From Cytophagaceae bacterium (GTDB taxonomy: Bacteria > Bacteroidota > Bacteroidia > Cytophagales > Flexibacteraceae): DNA of 14,478 nucleotides. A model generated the notes under the pieces. The model saw only the letters and a program-made list of their open reading frames with translations. It searched no databases and was not told where the DNA came from. The stretch is from assembly GCA_947464365.1 (NCBI GenBank), contig CANHWS010000053.1:1-14478 (forward strand), in the 5' to 3' direction. The position numbers and the translations under genes are program-made. Shown piece by piece: positions 1-7,614 of the stretch (position 1 is the first letter of the stretch; every line of letters begins with the position of its first letter).

Positions 1-917
1 GCCAAGCGTTCTGGTATATTGATCTTGACCCTTCCGACTCGGACTAGGACTTGGGTTTCGTGCAGCTCGCGTTCGCGAAGTTCTAGGTCGGTCCGGAGCT
101 GTACAGCCAAGGCTAGGTTGTCTACTAATGTTTCGGAGTTGCTATTGAGCTCCTTGGTTAGTGCGTTAAACTCTTGGACCGCTATGTCCTGTTTTTGCGC
201 TTGGCTCAGGACAAAGTTCTTGAGGTCAGCTTCGCTCTGGGCAGACCTAACGTAGTGTTGCTTCAATGGCCAGACTACAAATGCTATCAGGCTGATCAAA
301 CACAGAATTTCAATCCCGATCGTGACTTTGGCACTCTGGTCAAGCCGGCTGATGTTTGCTGATAGGCCCAATAACTGTCGGTTTACAAATTCGCTAGTCC
401 AGTTGTGCAGCATGAGCTGACCTTGTCTGAACTGTTGCAAGTTGTATCGGTAACTATCGGGTTCTTCTTCTGGATCCGTCAGGACTATGGTGCCGAGCTT
501 TGCTACCAGCATCTCAGAAGCTTGGGCAAGTTGGATGGCACCAGAAACGTCTGGGTTGAATTTATACTGCTCAGGACTGGGTGGGAAAATCCCCCCCTGT
601 TTGCCATATCTTTCTACTCGTAGGCGCAGGTAGTTCAGGATGGCCTGATGCTGATGGAAAACGTGGAGCTCAAGCTGGGCTGCAAATGCTCGGTCGGGCC
701 CATGAGATGGCAAGAGTTGACGTTGCAAATCGGTGACCAAGCTTACGGTATCTGCTAAGGCACGCAGTTGTTTAAGCGCAAGGTCATTCTCCCGGTTATC
801 CCGCTCTACTTCAACAATCGTGATGGCATAGTGAATCGATCCAAACAGTGCCAACAGGCCAATCAGGAGCGCGATGAACTTGATTTGCTGTGGCAAGACT
901 GGCGTTTTGCTTTTCAT
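1..917 (-). CDS. Membrane sensor protein, N-terminal part (truncated by window edge)
   Basis: The minus strand is open for 305 codons from an ATG at 917 to the window edge, with no stop. Residues 12-34 form a hydrophobic segment after a short basic start (MKSKTPV), which fits a first membrane helix. Residues 35-197 are a hydrophilic, mostly helical extracytoplasmic domain. Residues 198-217 form a second membrane helix. Residues 225-290 look like a coiled-coil linker rich in E, Q, L and R. The last visible stretch (LHETQVLVRVGRVKINIPE) resembles the entry into a PAS domain. This layout is that of a transmembrane signalling protein, such as a histidine kinase, cyclase or PAS-containing regulator, with a four-helix-type sensor domain. 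The output domain lies outside the window, so the enzyme class cannot be named. The gene follows moxR in the same direction, 132 bases after its stop. Confidence 0.75.
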   Translation of the reverse strand, partial: MKSKTPVLPQQIKFIALLIGLLALFGSIHYAITIVEVERDNRENDLALKQLRALADTVSLVTDLQRQLLPSHGPDRAFAAQLELHVFHQHQAILNYLRLRVERYGKQGGIFPPSPEQYKFNPDVSGAIQLAQASEMLVAKLGTIVLTDPEEEPDSYRYNLQQFRQGQLMLHNWTSEFVNRQLLGLSANISRLDQSAKVTIGIEILCLISLIAFVVWPLKQHYVRSAQSEADLKNFVLSQAQKQDIAVQEFNALTKELNSNSETLVDNLALAVQLRTDLELRERELHETQVLVRVGRVKINIPERL

Positions 918-1016
918 CGGTGGTTACCTATTGATAACGCTGGTCAGACATCAAGTGTTGGATGCTATTTCGTTTGTTAGGAACTTTTATGGTTGGTTTT
1001 GTACATGGTCATTTGG

Positions 1017-1045
1017 TGATCATGACAAAATTCGGGTCATGATCA
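1017..1045. repeat. Perfect 10-bp inverted repeat between moxR and the sensor gene
   Basis: The arms TGATCATGAC (1017-1026) and GTCATGATCA (1036-1045) are exact reverse complements around a 9-base loop. The repeat begins 4 bases past the moxR stop codon. Neither strand has a T-run after it, so it is not a classic intrinsic terminator. It could be a weak transcription stop, an mRNA-stabilising 3' hairpin or an operator for the sensor gene, whose start is 99 bases away. Confidence 0.6.
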
Positions 1046-1049
1046 AGGG

Positions 1050-2036
1050 CTATTTGCCGATTGAGACCTTAGCCAATACTTTCTCTATGATTTGACGGGT
1101 AGTAACACCATCCGCTTCGGCCTCATAGTTGAGGATGATGCGATGATTAAGAACATCAGAGGCGGCCTCCTTGATGTCTTCTGGCAAAACAAAGTCGCGT
1201 CCATTGAGGAATGCCAGTGCTTTAGAAACCTTGTGCAGGCTGATGCTAGCACGTGGGCTGGCACCGAACATGATGTAGTTACCCTCCTCCTTCATGCCAT
1301 AGTCGGCTGGGCGCCGAGAGGCAAATACTAACTCGATGATGTAGCGCTCTAGAGTTTCGCTGATGGTAACGTTGTTGATCATGTCCCGGATGCCAAGCAG
1401 GTCCGATTTGTTAAGCACAGGATGGACCTGTTCGCTATAACTCATGTTAGACATCCTGCGCATCACTTCCAGTTCATCCTCCCGTGACGGATAGTCCACG
1501 AAAACTTTCATCATGAACCGATCCACTTGCGCTTCGGGCAGGGGATAGGTGCCTTCTTGCTCAACAGGGTTCTGCGTAGCCATGACCAAGAAGGGATTGT
1601 CGAGCTTAAAGGTTGTCTCGCCGATCGTGACTTGCTTTTCTTGCATGGCCTCGAGTAGGGCAGACTGGACCTTAGCAGGTGAGCGGTTCACTTCGTCAGC
1701 CAAAATGAGGTTGGCGAAAATGGGGCCTTTTTTGACCTCGAACACGCTTTCGCGTTGGTTAAAGATCATGGTGCCGACAAGGTCAGCAGGTAAAAGGTCG
1801 GGCGTGAACTGTATGCGTTGGAACTTAAGGCTCAAAACTTGAGCCAAGGTGTTGACTGTGAGCGTTTTGGCAAGCCCAGGGACCCCTTCTAGTAAGATAT
1901 GGCCGTTGGTAAAAAGGCCGATCAGGAGGCGGCTGATCATGGTCCGTTGACCCACAACGACCTTGCCGGCCTCAGTAAAAACTTGTTCTATCTTGACTTG
2001 GTAAAGCTCTTTACGCTCTTGCTCACTAAGGGCCAT
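1050..2036 (-). CDS. MoxR-family AAA+ ATPase
   Basis: This 328-residue protein has the full MoxR-type AAA+ core. Walker A is GVPGLAKT at residues 51-58, Walker B is ILADEVNR at 111-118, sensor 1 is ATQNP at 153-157, and the conserved EAQVDRF follows at 168-174. A sensor-2-like GASPRAS lies near residue 264, in the helical lid domain. MoxR ATPases are cytoplasmic chaperone-like enzymes that use ATP hydrolysis to mature or insert partner proteins, often von Willebrand factor A-domain proteins. The length is typical and the ATG at 2036 gives a natural N-terminus. In Bacteroidota the gene commonly precedes DUF58 and Bat genes, but here the next gene in the same direction is a membrane sensor. The 241 bases upstream, as far as nuoM, hold no gene or clear promoter that I can see. 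The specific partner and role are unknown. Confidence 0.93.
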   Translation of the reverse strand: MALSEQERKELYQVKIEQVFTEAGKVVVGQRTMISRLLIGLFTNGHILLEGVPGLAKTLTVNTLAQVLSLKFQRIQFTPDLLPADLVGTMIFNQRESVFEVKKGPIFANLILADEVNRSPAKVQSALLEAMQEKQVTIGETTFKLDNPFLVMATQNPVEQEGTYPLPEAQVDRFMMKVFVDYPSREDELEVMRRMSNMSYSEQVHPVLNKSDLLGIRDMINNVTISETLERYIIELVFASRRPADYGMKEEGNYIMFGASPRASISLHKVSKALAFLNGRDFVLPEDIKEAASDVLNHRIILNYEAEADGVTTRQIIEKVLAKVSIGK

Positions 2037-2277
2037 ATCGTTCGGTTGTATAGTATTTCGTTGGTCTAGGTCTGATAATACGAACCAAGACCATGGGGAT
2101 AGTAGCTATCGGATTTACCGCCTAAAGTAATAACAATCTGCCACTAGGAGGTTATGGGGTTGTCAAAAAAATCCTTCACTGATCTGTTTGTAGGTAATTG
2201 GCCTGTACTTATCAGGGAGGTTATTGCCTTGCTTCGAGCCGGAGTCAGGAATCGGATCGGGCACATTTTGGCTTCGA

Positions 2278-3942
2278 CTAGTGTGCCTTTAGTATATCAG
2301 CGGCCCCCAAAATATCGAGTAAGGTGTTAGGGAAAAGCCCTAACCAAATACTGCCAAGGACTGTGACCAGTAAGAGGAGGGATTCTACCTTGGTGTTATC
2401 TGTTAAGGGGTTGGGGCCTAGGTAGACAGCTACGGAGTCTGAAACCGAAAAAGCACCCAAAAACATCCGCCTGAACGCCCATAAAAAATACCCAGCTGTG
2501 AGCAAAAGGGTCAGAAGCAGGGTGCCAACATAAATCCATGTCATCCCTCCGTTGCTAGCGGCCTCTACTGCTCCATTCAGAACCATGAGCTCGGCTATGA
2601 AGCCTGAAAAAACAGGCAAGCCAAGAGAGCCAAAGAATAGCATTCCGGTCAGGATGGTGTAGTAAGGCATCGGTTTCGCAAGCCCCTGATAGGCATTAAT
2701 GTCTCGGTCGTGGGTGCGGTCATACAGGATACCGACTGCCAAAAACAAGCCCGCTGACAGCAAACCATGGCTAATAAGCTGAAAACCTGCTCCTTGTAGG
2801 CCTGCTGTTGTGCCACTTGCTAGCCCTAGGAATACTAAGCCCATGTGCGAAACCGAACTATAGGCCACCATCTTCTTGAGGTCGGTCTGTGCCATTGCGA
2901 CTAGGGCTCCGTAAACTAGGCTAATCGCACCTAGTAAGCCGACCAGCCAGCTAAGTGAGGTGGCAGCCTCTGGTAATAGGCCATAGCCTAATCTCAGGAG
3001 ACCATAAGCACCGATCTTGAGCAAGATACCGGCCAGCAATACAGATATAGCTGTTGGCGCCTCGACGTGTGCATCTGGCAGCCAAGTATGGAACGGTACG
3101 GTCGGCAACTTGATTCCGAAACCAATGAGTAGCAGCAGGAAAGCGAGCCAGCGCGCATCCACCCCACCGATGGTCCCTTTGGTTAGGGGATTGAGCAAAG
3201 AATCGGGGACTTGGCTTGCAGCCTTGGCCATGTCTGTGATCGCAAAGGTGCGGACCCAGTATTGTTGTGGGAGGGACCTTGATAACAAATCAGCTTGGAC
3301 CTGCTGCGTTGAGATGGATTGGCCAGTCATAGTGGCATAGCGTTTGGCTGTTGCCTCGGTGTCCAGCGTGGCATTGGCTAGCCCTATGATCACGACCAAG
3401 ATCATGACGGAGCCTAGCAAGGTGTACAGGAAAAACTTAATGGCTGCGTAGGTTCGATTAGCTCCCCCCCAGATGCCGATCAGGAAATACATCGGCAGCA
3501 GCATGAACTCGAAACAGAGGAAAAACAAAAACTGGTCAAGGGCCAAGAAGGTGCCCATCACTGCAGCTGATAGTAATAGGTAAAGACTGTGGTATCCTTT
3601 GCTGTGTTGTGTATGGGCAGGGCTTGCAATCGCCCCTAGGAGCAACACGACTGAAGATAGAGCCACCAATGCTAGGTTGAGTCCATCGACTCCCAAAAGA
3701 TACTGGATATTGACCTGGCCCAAAGCCCCTAGTGGCAAGCCAAACCAGTTGTGTCGCTCCAGAAGTTGATAGGTGCCAACAGTTAAGTCAAAATCTTGAT
3801 AGACAAATACCACCAAGACAATCTGGATAATGGCAGCCATTATACTAATGCCCCGATGCACTTTGGTCCAGCTATCAGGCATCAGCAATAGTGCCACGCC
3901 TGCTAGGATCGGAACTATCAATAAAAACGAAAGAAGGGTCAT
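2278..3942 (-). CDS. nuoM: NADH-quinone oxidoreductase subunit M (complex I)
   Basis: NuoM is one of the antiporter-like proton-pumping membrane subunits of respiratory complex I. The protein is hydrophobic throughout, with about 14 predicted membrane segments. Family hallmarks are visible: CFEFMLLPMYFLIGIWGG with the conserved membrane glutamate at residue 145, GFGIKLPTVPFHTWLPDAH with lysine 278, and LLKIGAYGLLR with lysine 308. I chose the ATG at 3942 (MTLLSFLLIVP, 554 residues). The frame can extend to a TTG at 3993, but those 17 extra residues are not membrane-like. Glu145 and Lys278 are about 43 residues further apart than the matching residues in E. coli NuoM (Glu144, Lys234), because of a polar loop at roughly residues 190-262. 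The gene stands alone between aspS and moxR with no nuoL or nuoN. No hairpin terminator is evident after the stop. Confidence 0.96.
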   Translation of the reverse strand: MTLLSFLLIVPILAGVALLLMPDSWTKVHRGISIMAAIIQIVLVVFVYQDFDLTVGTYQLLERHNWFGLPLGALGQVNIQYLLGVDGLNLALVALSSVVLLLGAIASPAHTQHSKGYHSLYLLLSAAVMGTFLALDQFLFFLCFEFMLLPMYFLIGIWGGANRTYAAIKFFLYTLLGSVMILVVIIGLANATLDTEATAKRYATMTGQSISTQQVQADLLSRSLPQQYWVRTFAITDMAKAASQVPDSLLNPLTKGTIGGVDARWLAFLLLLIGFGIKLPTVPFHTWLPDAHVEAPTAISVLLAGILLKIGAYGLLRLGYGLLPEAATSLSWLVGLLGAISLVYGALVAMAQTDLKKMVAYSSVSHMGLVFLGLASGTTAGLQGAGFQLISHGLLSAGLFLAVGILYDRTHDRDINAYQGLAKPMPYYTILTGMLFFGSLGLPVFSGFIAELMVLNGAVEAASNGGMTWIYVGTLLLTLLLTAGYFLWAFRRMFLGAFSVSDSVAVYLGPNPLTDNTKVESLLLLVTVLGSIWLGLFPNTLLDILGAADILKAH

Positions 3943-4003
3943 CGGATGCAGGCTATCGATCTGCTGGTAGGTCCTAATAGCTAAGGGCCCCAAACCAGCG
4001 TCG

Positions 4004-4011
4004 CAAATGTA
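4004..4011 (-). promoter_or_regulatory. Possible Bacteroidota -7 promoter box for nuoM
   Basis: The minus strand reads TACATTTG, an exact match to the Bacteroidota -7 consensus TAnnTTTG, 62 bases upstream of the nuoM ATG. It lies between the aspS terminator and nuoM, where a promoter is needed. The -33 side is weak: a TTA sits 17 bases upstream but no TTG lies at the ideal spacing. Confidence 0.4.
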
Positions 4012-4086
4012 ATACGGATTGTGCTACCTAAGGGCTATCAAGGCCTTACAGCAGAAATCAGAGCGGTATAGTCGGTACAGATCCGC

Positions 4087-4124
4087 AAAAAAATAAGCCC
4101 CACCATCTTCCGAAGGTAGGGCCT
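4087..4124 (-). terminator. Intrinsic terminator of aspS
   Basis: On the minus strand a 10-bp stem (arms 4115-4124 and 4095-4104, one G-T pair in each half) closes a 10-base loop. It is followed by a T-rich tract ending in seven Ts (4087-4093). It begins 26 bases after the aspS stop and separates aspS from nuoM. Confidence 0.88.
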
Positions 4125-4150
4125 GAGGGGGTACTTTACTCATACAGGGC

Positions 4151-5923
4151 CTAGACCTTGCTAAGTTTGACATCAAGCGATAGTTCTGTCAATTGGGCTT
4201 GACTGATGGAGCTCGGCGAGTCAATCATCATGTCACGGCCTGAGTTATTTTTAGGGAAGGCGATAAAGTCACGGATGGAGTCTTGCCCACCCAGCATTGC
4301 GCATAGCCTGTCAAAGCCAAAGGCGATTCCACCATGTGGTGGGGCCCCATACTCGAACGCCTCCATCAAAAATCCAAACTGTTTGCGTGCCTCCTCTGGG
4401 CTGAACCCTAGGATTCCAAACATTTCTTCCTGGACCTTACGGTCGTGTATCCTTATACTACCGCCACCGATCTCGACCCCGTTAATAACCAAGTCATAGG
4501 CATTGGCCCGGACCTTGCCTAAGTCTTTGCTTTCGATCAAATGTAGGTCTTCTGGCTTAGGGCTAGTAAAGGGGTGGTGCATCGCAAACCAACGATTTTC
4601 CTCTTCGCCATACTCAAGTAGTGGGAAGTCTAGCACCCACAAAACCTCAAATTTGTCCGTAGGCCGGAGCCCCAATTGTGCACCAACCAATAGACGCAGC
4701 TCGCTGAGGGCTTTGCGGGTTTTGGCGGCGCCACCTGCCAAAATCAGGATTAGGTCACCTGGTTTTGCTTCGGTGCGGGCGGCGATGGCGGCTAGGTGCT
4801 CGGCTGACCAGAATTTGTCGGCAGACGACTTCAACGTTCCATCCTCTTGATAGCGAATCCAGACAAGTCCTTTGGCGCCAATCTGTGGGCGTTTGACATA
4901 GTCTGTGAGTTCGTCTATTTGCTTGCGCGTATAGTTAGCACAGCCACTCGCATTGATGCCTACAACCAACTCTGCCTCGTCCATTACGCCAAATCCGTGA
5001 CCTTGGGTCAGGTCATTGAGCTCTACGAAAGGCATACCGAACCTAAGGTCTGGTTTGTCGTTACCATAGAGCCGCATTGCATCGGCGTAGGTCATGCGTC
5101 GGAAGGGAGGCAGATCGATCCCTTTAACAGCCTTGAAGATATGCTTCGTAAGGCCCTCGAACACCTCAAGGATGTCATCTTGGGTTACAAAACTCATCTC
5201 GCAGTCAATCTGGGTGAACTCGGGCTGCCGATCAGCACGCAAGTCCTCATCCCGAAAACATTTCACAATCTGGAAATAGCGGTCGAACCCACTAACCATC
5301 AGCAACTGCTTAAAAGTCTGAGGGCTTTGTGGCAGGGCATAGAACTCACCAGGGTTCATCCTGCTAGGCACCACAAAGTCGCGAGCGCCTTCTGGGGTGC
5401 TTTTGATCAGGACAGGGGTTTCAACTTCAAGGAAACCGTGGCCGTCCATATAAAGCCGGGTTTCTTGCATCACGCGGTGACGTAGCTCTAGGTTACGACG
5501 GACCGGATTGCGTCTAAGGTCTAGGTAACGGTATTTCATCCGGAGGTCCTCACCTCCATCTGTTTCGTCCTGGATCAGGAAGGGTGGGATCTTGGCGGCG
5601 TTCAGCACCTCAAGGGCCGTTAGTCGAACCTCGATGTCTCCAGTAGGGATTTTGTCGTTTTTTGCAATGCGCTCAATCACCGTGCCTGTCGCCTTAACGA
5701 CAAATTCACGCCCTAGGGTGCGGGCTAGCAACACAACATCTTTGTCTGCATCAGACTCATTCATGATCAGCTGGGTGATGCCGTATCGGTCACGAAGGTC
5801 GATCCAGATGAGACCCCCTTTGTCTCGTACGTTCTGTACCCAACCGCAAAGGGTCACAGTGGTGTTGATATCAGAGAGGCGGAGTTGGCCGCAGGTAGCG
5901 GTCCGGATATGCGTCTGGAGCAT
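4151..5923 (-). CDS. aspS: Aspartyl-tRNA synthetase
   Basis: This is a class II aminoacyl-tRNA synthetase of 590 residues, the usual bacterial length. It charges tRNA-Asp with aspartate in the cytoplasm. Residues 1-105 are the OB-fold anticodon-binding domain (GWVQNVRDKGGLIWIDLRDR). Motif 1 (FLEVETPVL) lies at 164-172 and motif 2 (FRDEDLRADRQPEFTQID) at 223-240. A bacterial GAD insertion spans about 290-410. Motif 3 (GIAFGFDRL) ends at 540. The C-terminal AFPKNNSGRDMMIDSPS is the form I associate with Bacteroidota enzymes. The ATG at 5923 begins at the expected N-terminus. Whether the enzyme discriminates tRNA-Asp from tRNA-Asn cannot be judged by eye. The gene has its own terminator, and a hairpin (5954-5969) lies 31 bases upstream of the start. 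Confidence 0.98.
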   Translation of the reverse strand: MLQTHIRTATCGQLRLSDINTTVTLCGWVQNVRDKGGLIWIDLRDRYGITQLIMNESDADKDVVLLARTLGREFVVKATGTVIERIAKNDKIPTGDIEVRLTALEVLNAAKIPPFLIQDETDGGEDLRMKYRYLDLRRNPVRRNLELRHRVMQETRLYMDGHGFLEVETPVLIKSTPEGARDFVVPSRMNPGEFYALPQSPQTFKQLLMVSGFDRYFQIVKCFRDEDLRADRQPEFTQIDCEMSFVTQDDILEVFEGLTKHIFKAVKGIDLPPFRRMTYADAMRLYGNDKPDLRFGMPFVELNDLTQGHGFGVMDEAELVVGINASGCANYTRKQIDELTDYVKRPQIGAKGLVWIRYQEDGTLKSSADKFWSAEHLAAIAARTEAKPGDLILILAGGAAKTRKALSELRLLVGAQLGLRPTDKFEVLWVLDFPLLEYGEEENRWFAMHHPFTSPKPEDLHLIESKDLGKVRANAYDLVINGVEIGGGSIRIHDRKVQEEMFGILGFSPEEARKQFGFLMEAFEYGAPPHGGIAFGFDRLCAMLGGQDSIRDFIAFPKNNSGRDMMIDSPSSISQAQLTELSLDVKLSKV

Positions 5924-5953
5924 GGATGGTTAAGCGTTGCGATGGGGTGATGA

Positions 5954-5969
5954 TCTGGCAAAGGCCAGA
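5954..5969. repeat. Short hairpin TCTGGC-aaag-GCCAGA in the aspS leader
   Basis: A perfect 6-bp stem closes a 4-base loop, 31 bases upstream of the aspS start codon, so it probably lies in the aspS leader transcript. The same stem sequence recurs at 6121-6139. Confidence 0.5.
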
Positions 5970-6120
5970 AGCCACCCAATGATGGCGCAAAATAGGTTTT
6001 TTTGGTTGTTTTTGGCCAGTCATGCTGGCATTCAGCCAAGTTTGAACGACCAAGCCTAGGCATATTGGTCCGCAAATCCTCCTTTCTTGGTAAGGTGATT
6101 AGTGTGCTGGTTTGGTAATG

Positions 6121-6139
6121 TCTGGCCTAGAAAGCCAGA
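6121..6139. repeat. Second TCTGGC/GCCAGA hairpin
   Basis: A perfect 6-bp stem with a 7-base loop (ctagaaa). The arms are identical to those of the hairpin at 5954-5969, but the loops differ. It lies near the middle of the aspS-wecB intergenic region. Confidence 0.45.
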
Positions 6140-6315
6140 AATTGAACCTTGATCCCAACTATTTGGAGCCTAACTATGTCTTGTGGTTGGGACCATGACC
6201 TTGAGGGCAAAGTCTAGCTTGTTGTCCTCTAAATTGAGGTTTTAGTTGGCATTAGAGCTCCATGGTCAATATCTACCCATTGTGAAAGTGCCACCTATTT
6301 AGGCTGCCGCTCCTG

Positions 6316-6348
6316 TTTAGCTTCATCAAAATAAAAAAGCTACTTTTG
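6316..6348 (+). promoter_or_regulatory. Probable Bacteroidota-type promoter of wecB
   Basis: TACTTTTG at 6341-6348 is an exact match to the -7 consensus TAnnTTTG. TTTAG at 6316-6320 is an imperfect -33 element at a 20-base spacing. The predicted leader is about 80 bases, up to the ATG at 6433. The promoter overlaps two alternative inverted repeats: TAGCTT/AAGCTA (6318-6323, 6337-6342) and ATCAAAA/TTTTGAT (6325-6331, 6344-6350). A partial copy of the box region, AAAGCTATATTTTT, recurs at 6387-6400. Confidence 0.45.
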
Positions 6349-6432
6349 ATTGCTATCTCCGTTACTGCTTAACACCCCAAATCGAGAAAGCTATATTTTT
6401 CTGTCGCCTTTGCGCCAGACTGCCATTTAGAG

Positions 6433-7581
6433 ATGAAGATAATCACAGTTGTAGGGGCTAGGCCTCAGTTTATTAAAGCATCTGCCATCAGCAGAGCCTT
6501 CCGTGCTCATTATGCCGACCAAGTCACTGAGCTGATCGTCCATACAGGCCAGCACTATGATAGCAACATGTCTGATGTGTTTTTTGATGAGTTAGAGCTA
6601 CCAAAACCAGCCTATAACCTCCATATCGGCTCCATGGGCCACGGCGCCCAAACAGGGGAGATGATGGTTGCGCTCGAAAAAGTGATGTTGGACGAGAAAC
6701 CAGCGGCCGTCATCGTTTATGGTGATACGAACTCGACACTTGCGGGGGCACTCACAGCTGCCAAGCTCAATATCCCGGTGATCCATATCGAGGCAGGCAT
6801 TCGGTCGTTCAACCGCACCATGCCCGAAGAGGTCAATCGCATCATGACTGACCACGTCAGCACCTTATTGTTTTCTCCGACCAAGGCGGGGCTCCAGAAC
6901 CTCCAGAACGAAGGCTTCAATCGCAAAATGCAGGAGCACATCACGCCGGCCAAGCCACTGGCCTACCATTGTGGAGACATTATGTATGACAATAGCCTTT
7001 ATTTTGCAGAGGCTGCTGCACAAAAAAGTGATGTATTGAACCGCCTCGGGATCGAGGATAAGCCCTTTATCCTAGCAACCATCCACCGTAACAACAATAC
7101 GGACGAGCCACAGCGGCTCGAGGGGATATTCAGTGGGATTATGCGGGTGGCTAAGGACCAAGGTGCCAAGGCTGTGATTCCGTTGCACCCAAGGACACTT
7201 AAGGTATTAACCTCCGAGGCTAACGCTGCACTCTATGCCTCTATAGTTGCCAATCCTGATATGATCTTGTGCGAGCCTATCGGCTTCTTGGAGATGAGTC
7301 TTTTGCTAAAAAAATGCGCATTGGTCATGACCGATAGTGGTGGTGTCCAGAAGGAAGCCTACTTTTTTCAGAAACAATGCCTGGTCCTAAGGTCCGAGAC
7401 CGAGTGGGTCGAGCTGATTCAGCAAGGCAGCTCGATGATAGTGGATGCCGACCCTATGCGTATGATCTTGGCTATGCGTTTGTTGAGGGCCAACGAGTCC
7501 AATAGCTATCCGCCTATTTTTGGTGATGGCAAGGCTGCTGAATTCATCACAGGCGAGATTGTGTCGTTCCTGTCCAAATAG
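6433..7581 (+). CDS. wecB: UDP-N-acetylglucosamine 2-epimerase (non-hydrolysing)
   Basis: The enzyme interconverts UDP-GlcNAc and UDP-ManNAc in the cytoplasm, supplying N-acetylmannosamine-derived sugars for surface polysaccharides. The 382-residue length is normal. The N-terminal GARPQFIKASA (8-18) is the family signature. Residues matching the catalytic set known from E. coli WecB are present: Asp98 in YGDTNST, Glu120 in HIEAGIRSF and His218 in TIHRNN. DSGGVQKEA from residue 301 is the UDP-binding motif of this GT-B fold. The ATG at 6433 gives the standard start MKIITVVGARPQ. It is not embedded in a polysaccharide cluster: aspS is divergent upstream and an intrinsic terminator follows 33 bases after the stop. 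It therefore probably serves a pathway encoded elsewhere. Confidence 0.95.
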   Translation: MKIITVVGARPQFIKASAISRAFRAHYADQVTELIVHTGQHYDSNMSDVFFDELELPKPAYNLHIGSMGHGAQTGEMMVALEKVMLDEKPAAVIVYGDTNSTLAGALTAAKLNIPVIHIEAGIRSFNRTMPEEVNRIMTDHVSTLLFSPTKAGLQNLQNEGFNRKMQEHITPAKPLAYHCGDIMYDNSLYFAEAAAQKSDVLNRLGIEDKPFILATIHRNNNTDEPQRLEGIFSGIMRVAKDQGAKAVIPLHPRTLKVLTSEANAALYASIVANPDMILCEPIGFLEMSLLLKKCALVMTDSGGVQKEAYFFQKQCLVLRSETEWVELIQQGSSMIVDADPMRMILAMRLLRANESNSYPPIFGDGKAAEFITGEIVSFLSK

Positions 7582-7614
7582 CATTTGCTGGTCTACATAC
7601 ACGACAACCATCTG

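Larger units (their letters stand above)
5924..6432. other. 509-base intergenic region between divergent aspS and wecB
   Basis: No protein gene of convincing length occurs here. The stretch contains two hairpins sharing the stem TCTGGC/GCCAGA (5954-5969, 6121-6139). A 7-bp inverted repeat pairs TCCCAAC (6153-6159) with GTTGGGA (6186-6192), and another pairs GACCATG (6191-6197) with CATGGTC (6261-6267). A 26-codon ORF occupies 6118-6198. An A/T-rich promoter-like segment with overlapping inverted repeats lies before wecB (6316-6350). The aspS promoter must also lie here, but I found no full TAnnTTTG box on the minus strand. Confidence 0.6.

Noticed and set aside
1..623. Plus-strand small open frames at the left edge
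   Set aside because: The opposite strand is continuously open for 305 codons with a coherent membrane-protein layout, so the plus-strand frames are shadows.
2221..2265. tRNA-like T-loop motif (TTCGAGC) in the moxR-nuoM gap
   Set aside because: The flanking bases do not form a 5-bp T stem, and no acceptor or anticodon arm can be found around it on either strand.
3943..3993. N-terminal extension of NuoM from a TTG at 3993
   Set aside because: The extra 17 residues are not hydrophobic and the ATG at 3942 gives a typical NuoM start directly into the first membrane helix. The possible -7 box at 4004-4011 would place the transcription start at the TTG itself.
4847..5485. A 212-codon plus-strand open frame inside aspS
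   Set aside because: It lies wholly antisense to a clearly conserved synthetase, covering motif 2 and the GAD region. It has no recognisable domain, so it is a by-product of the codon use of aspS.
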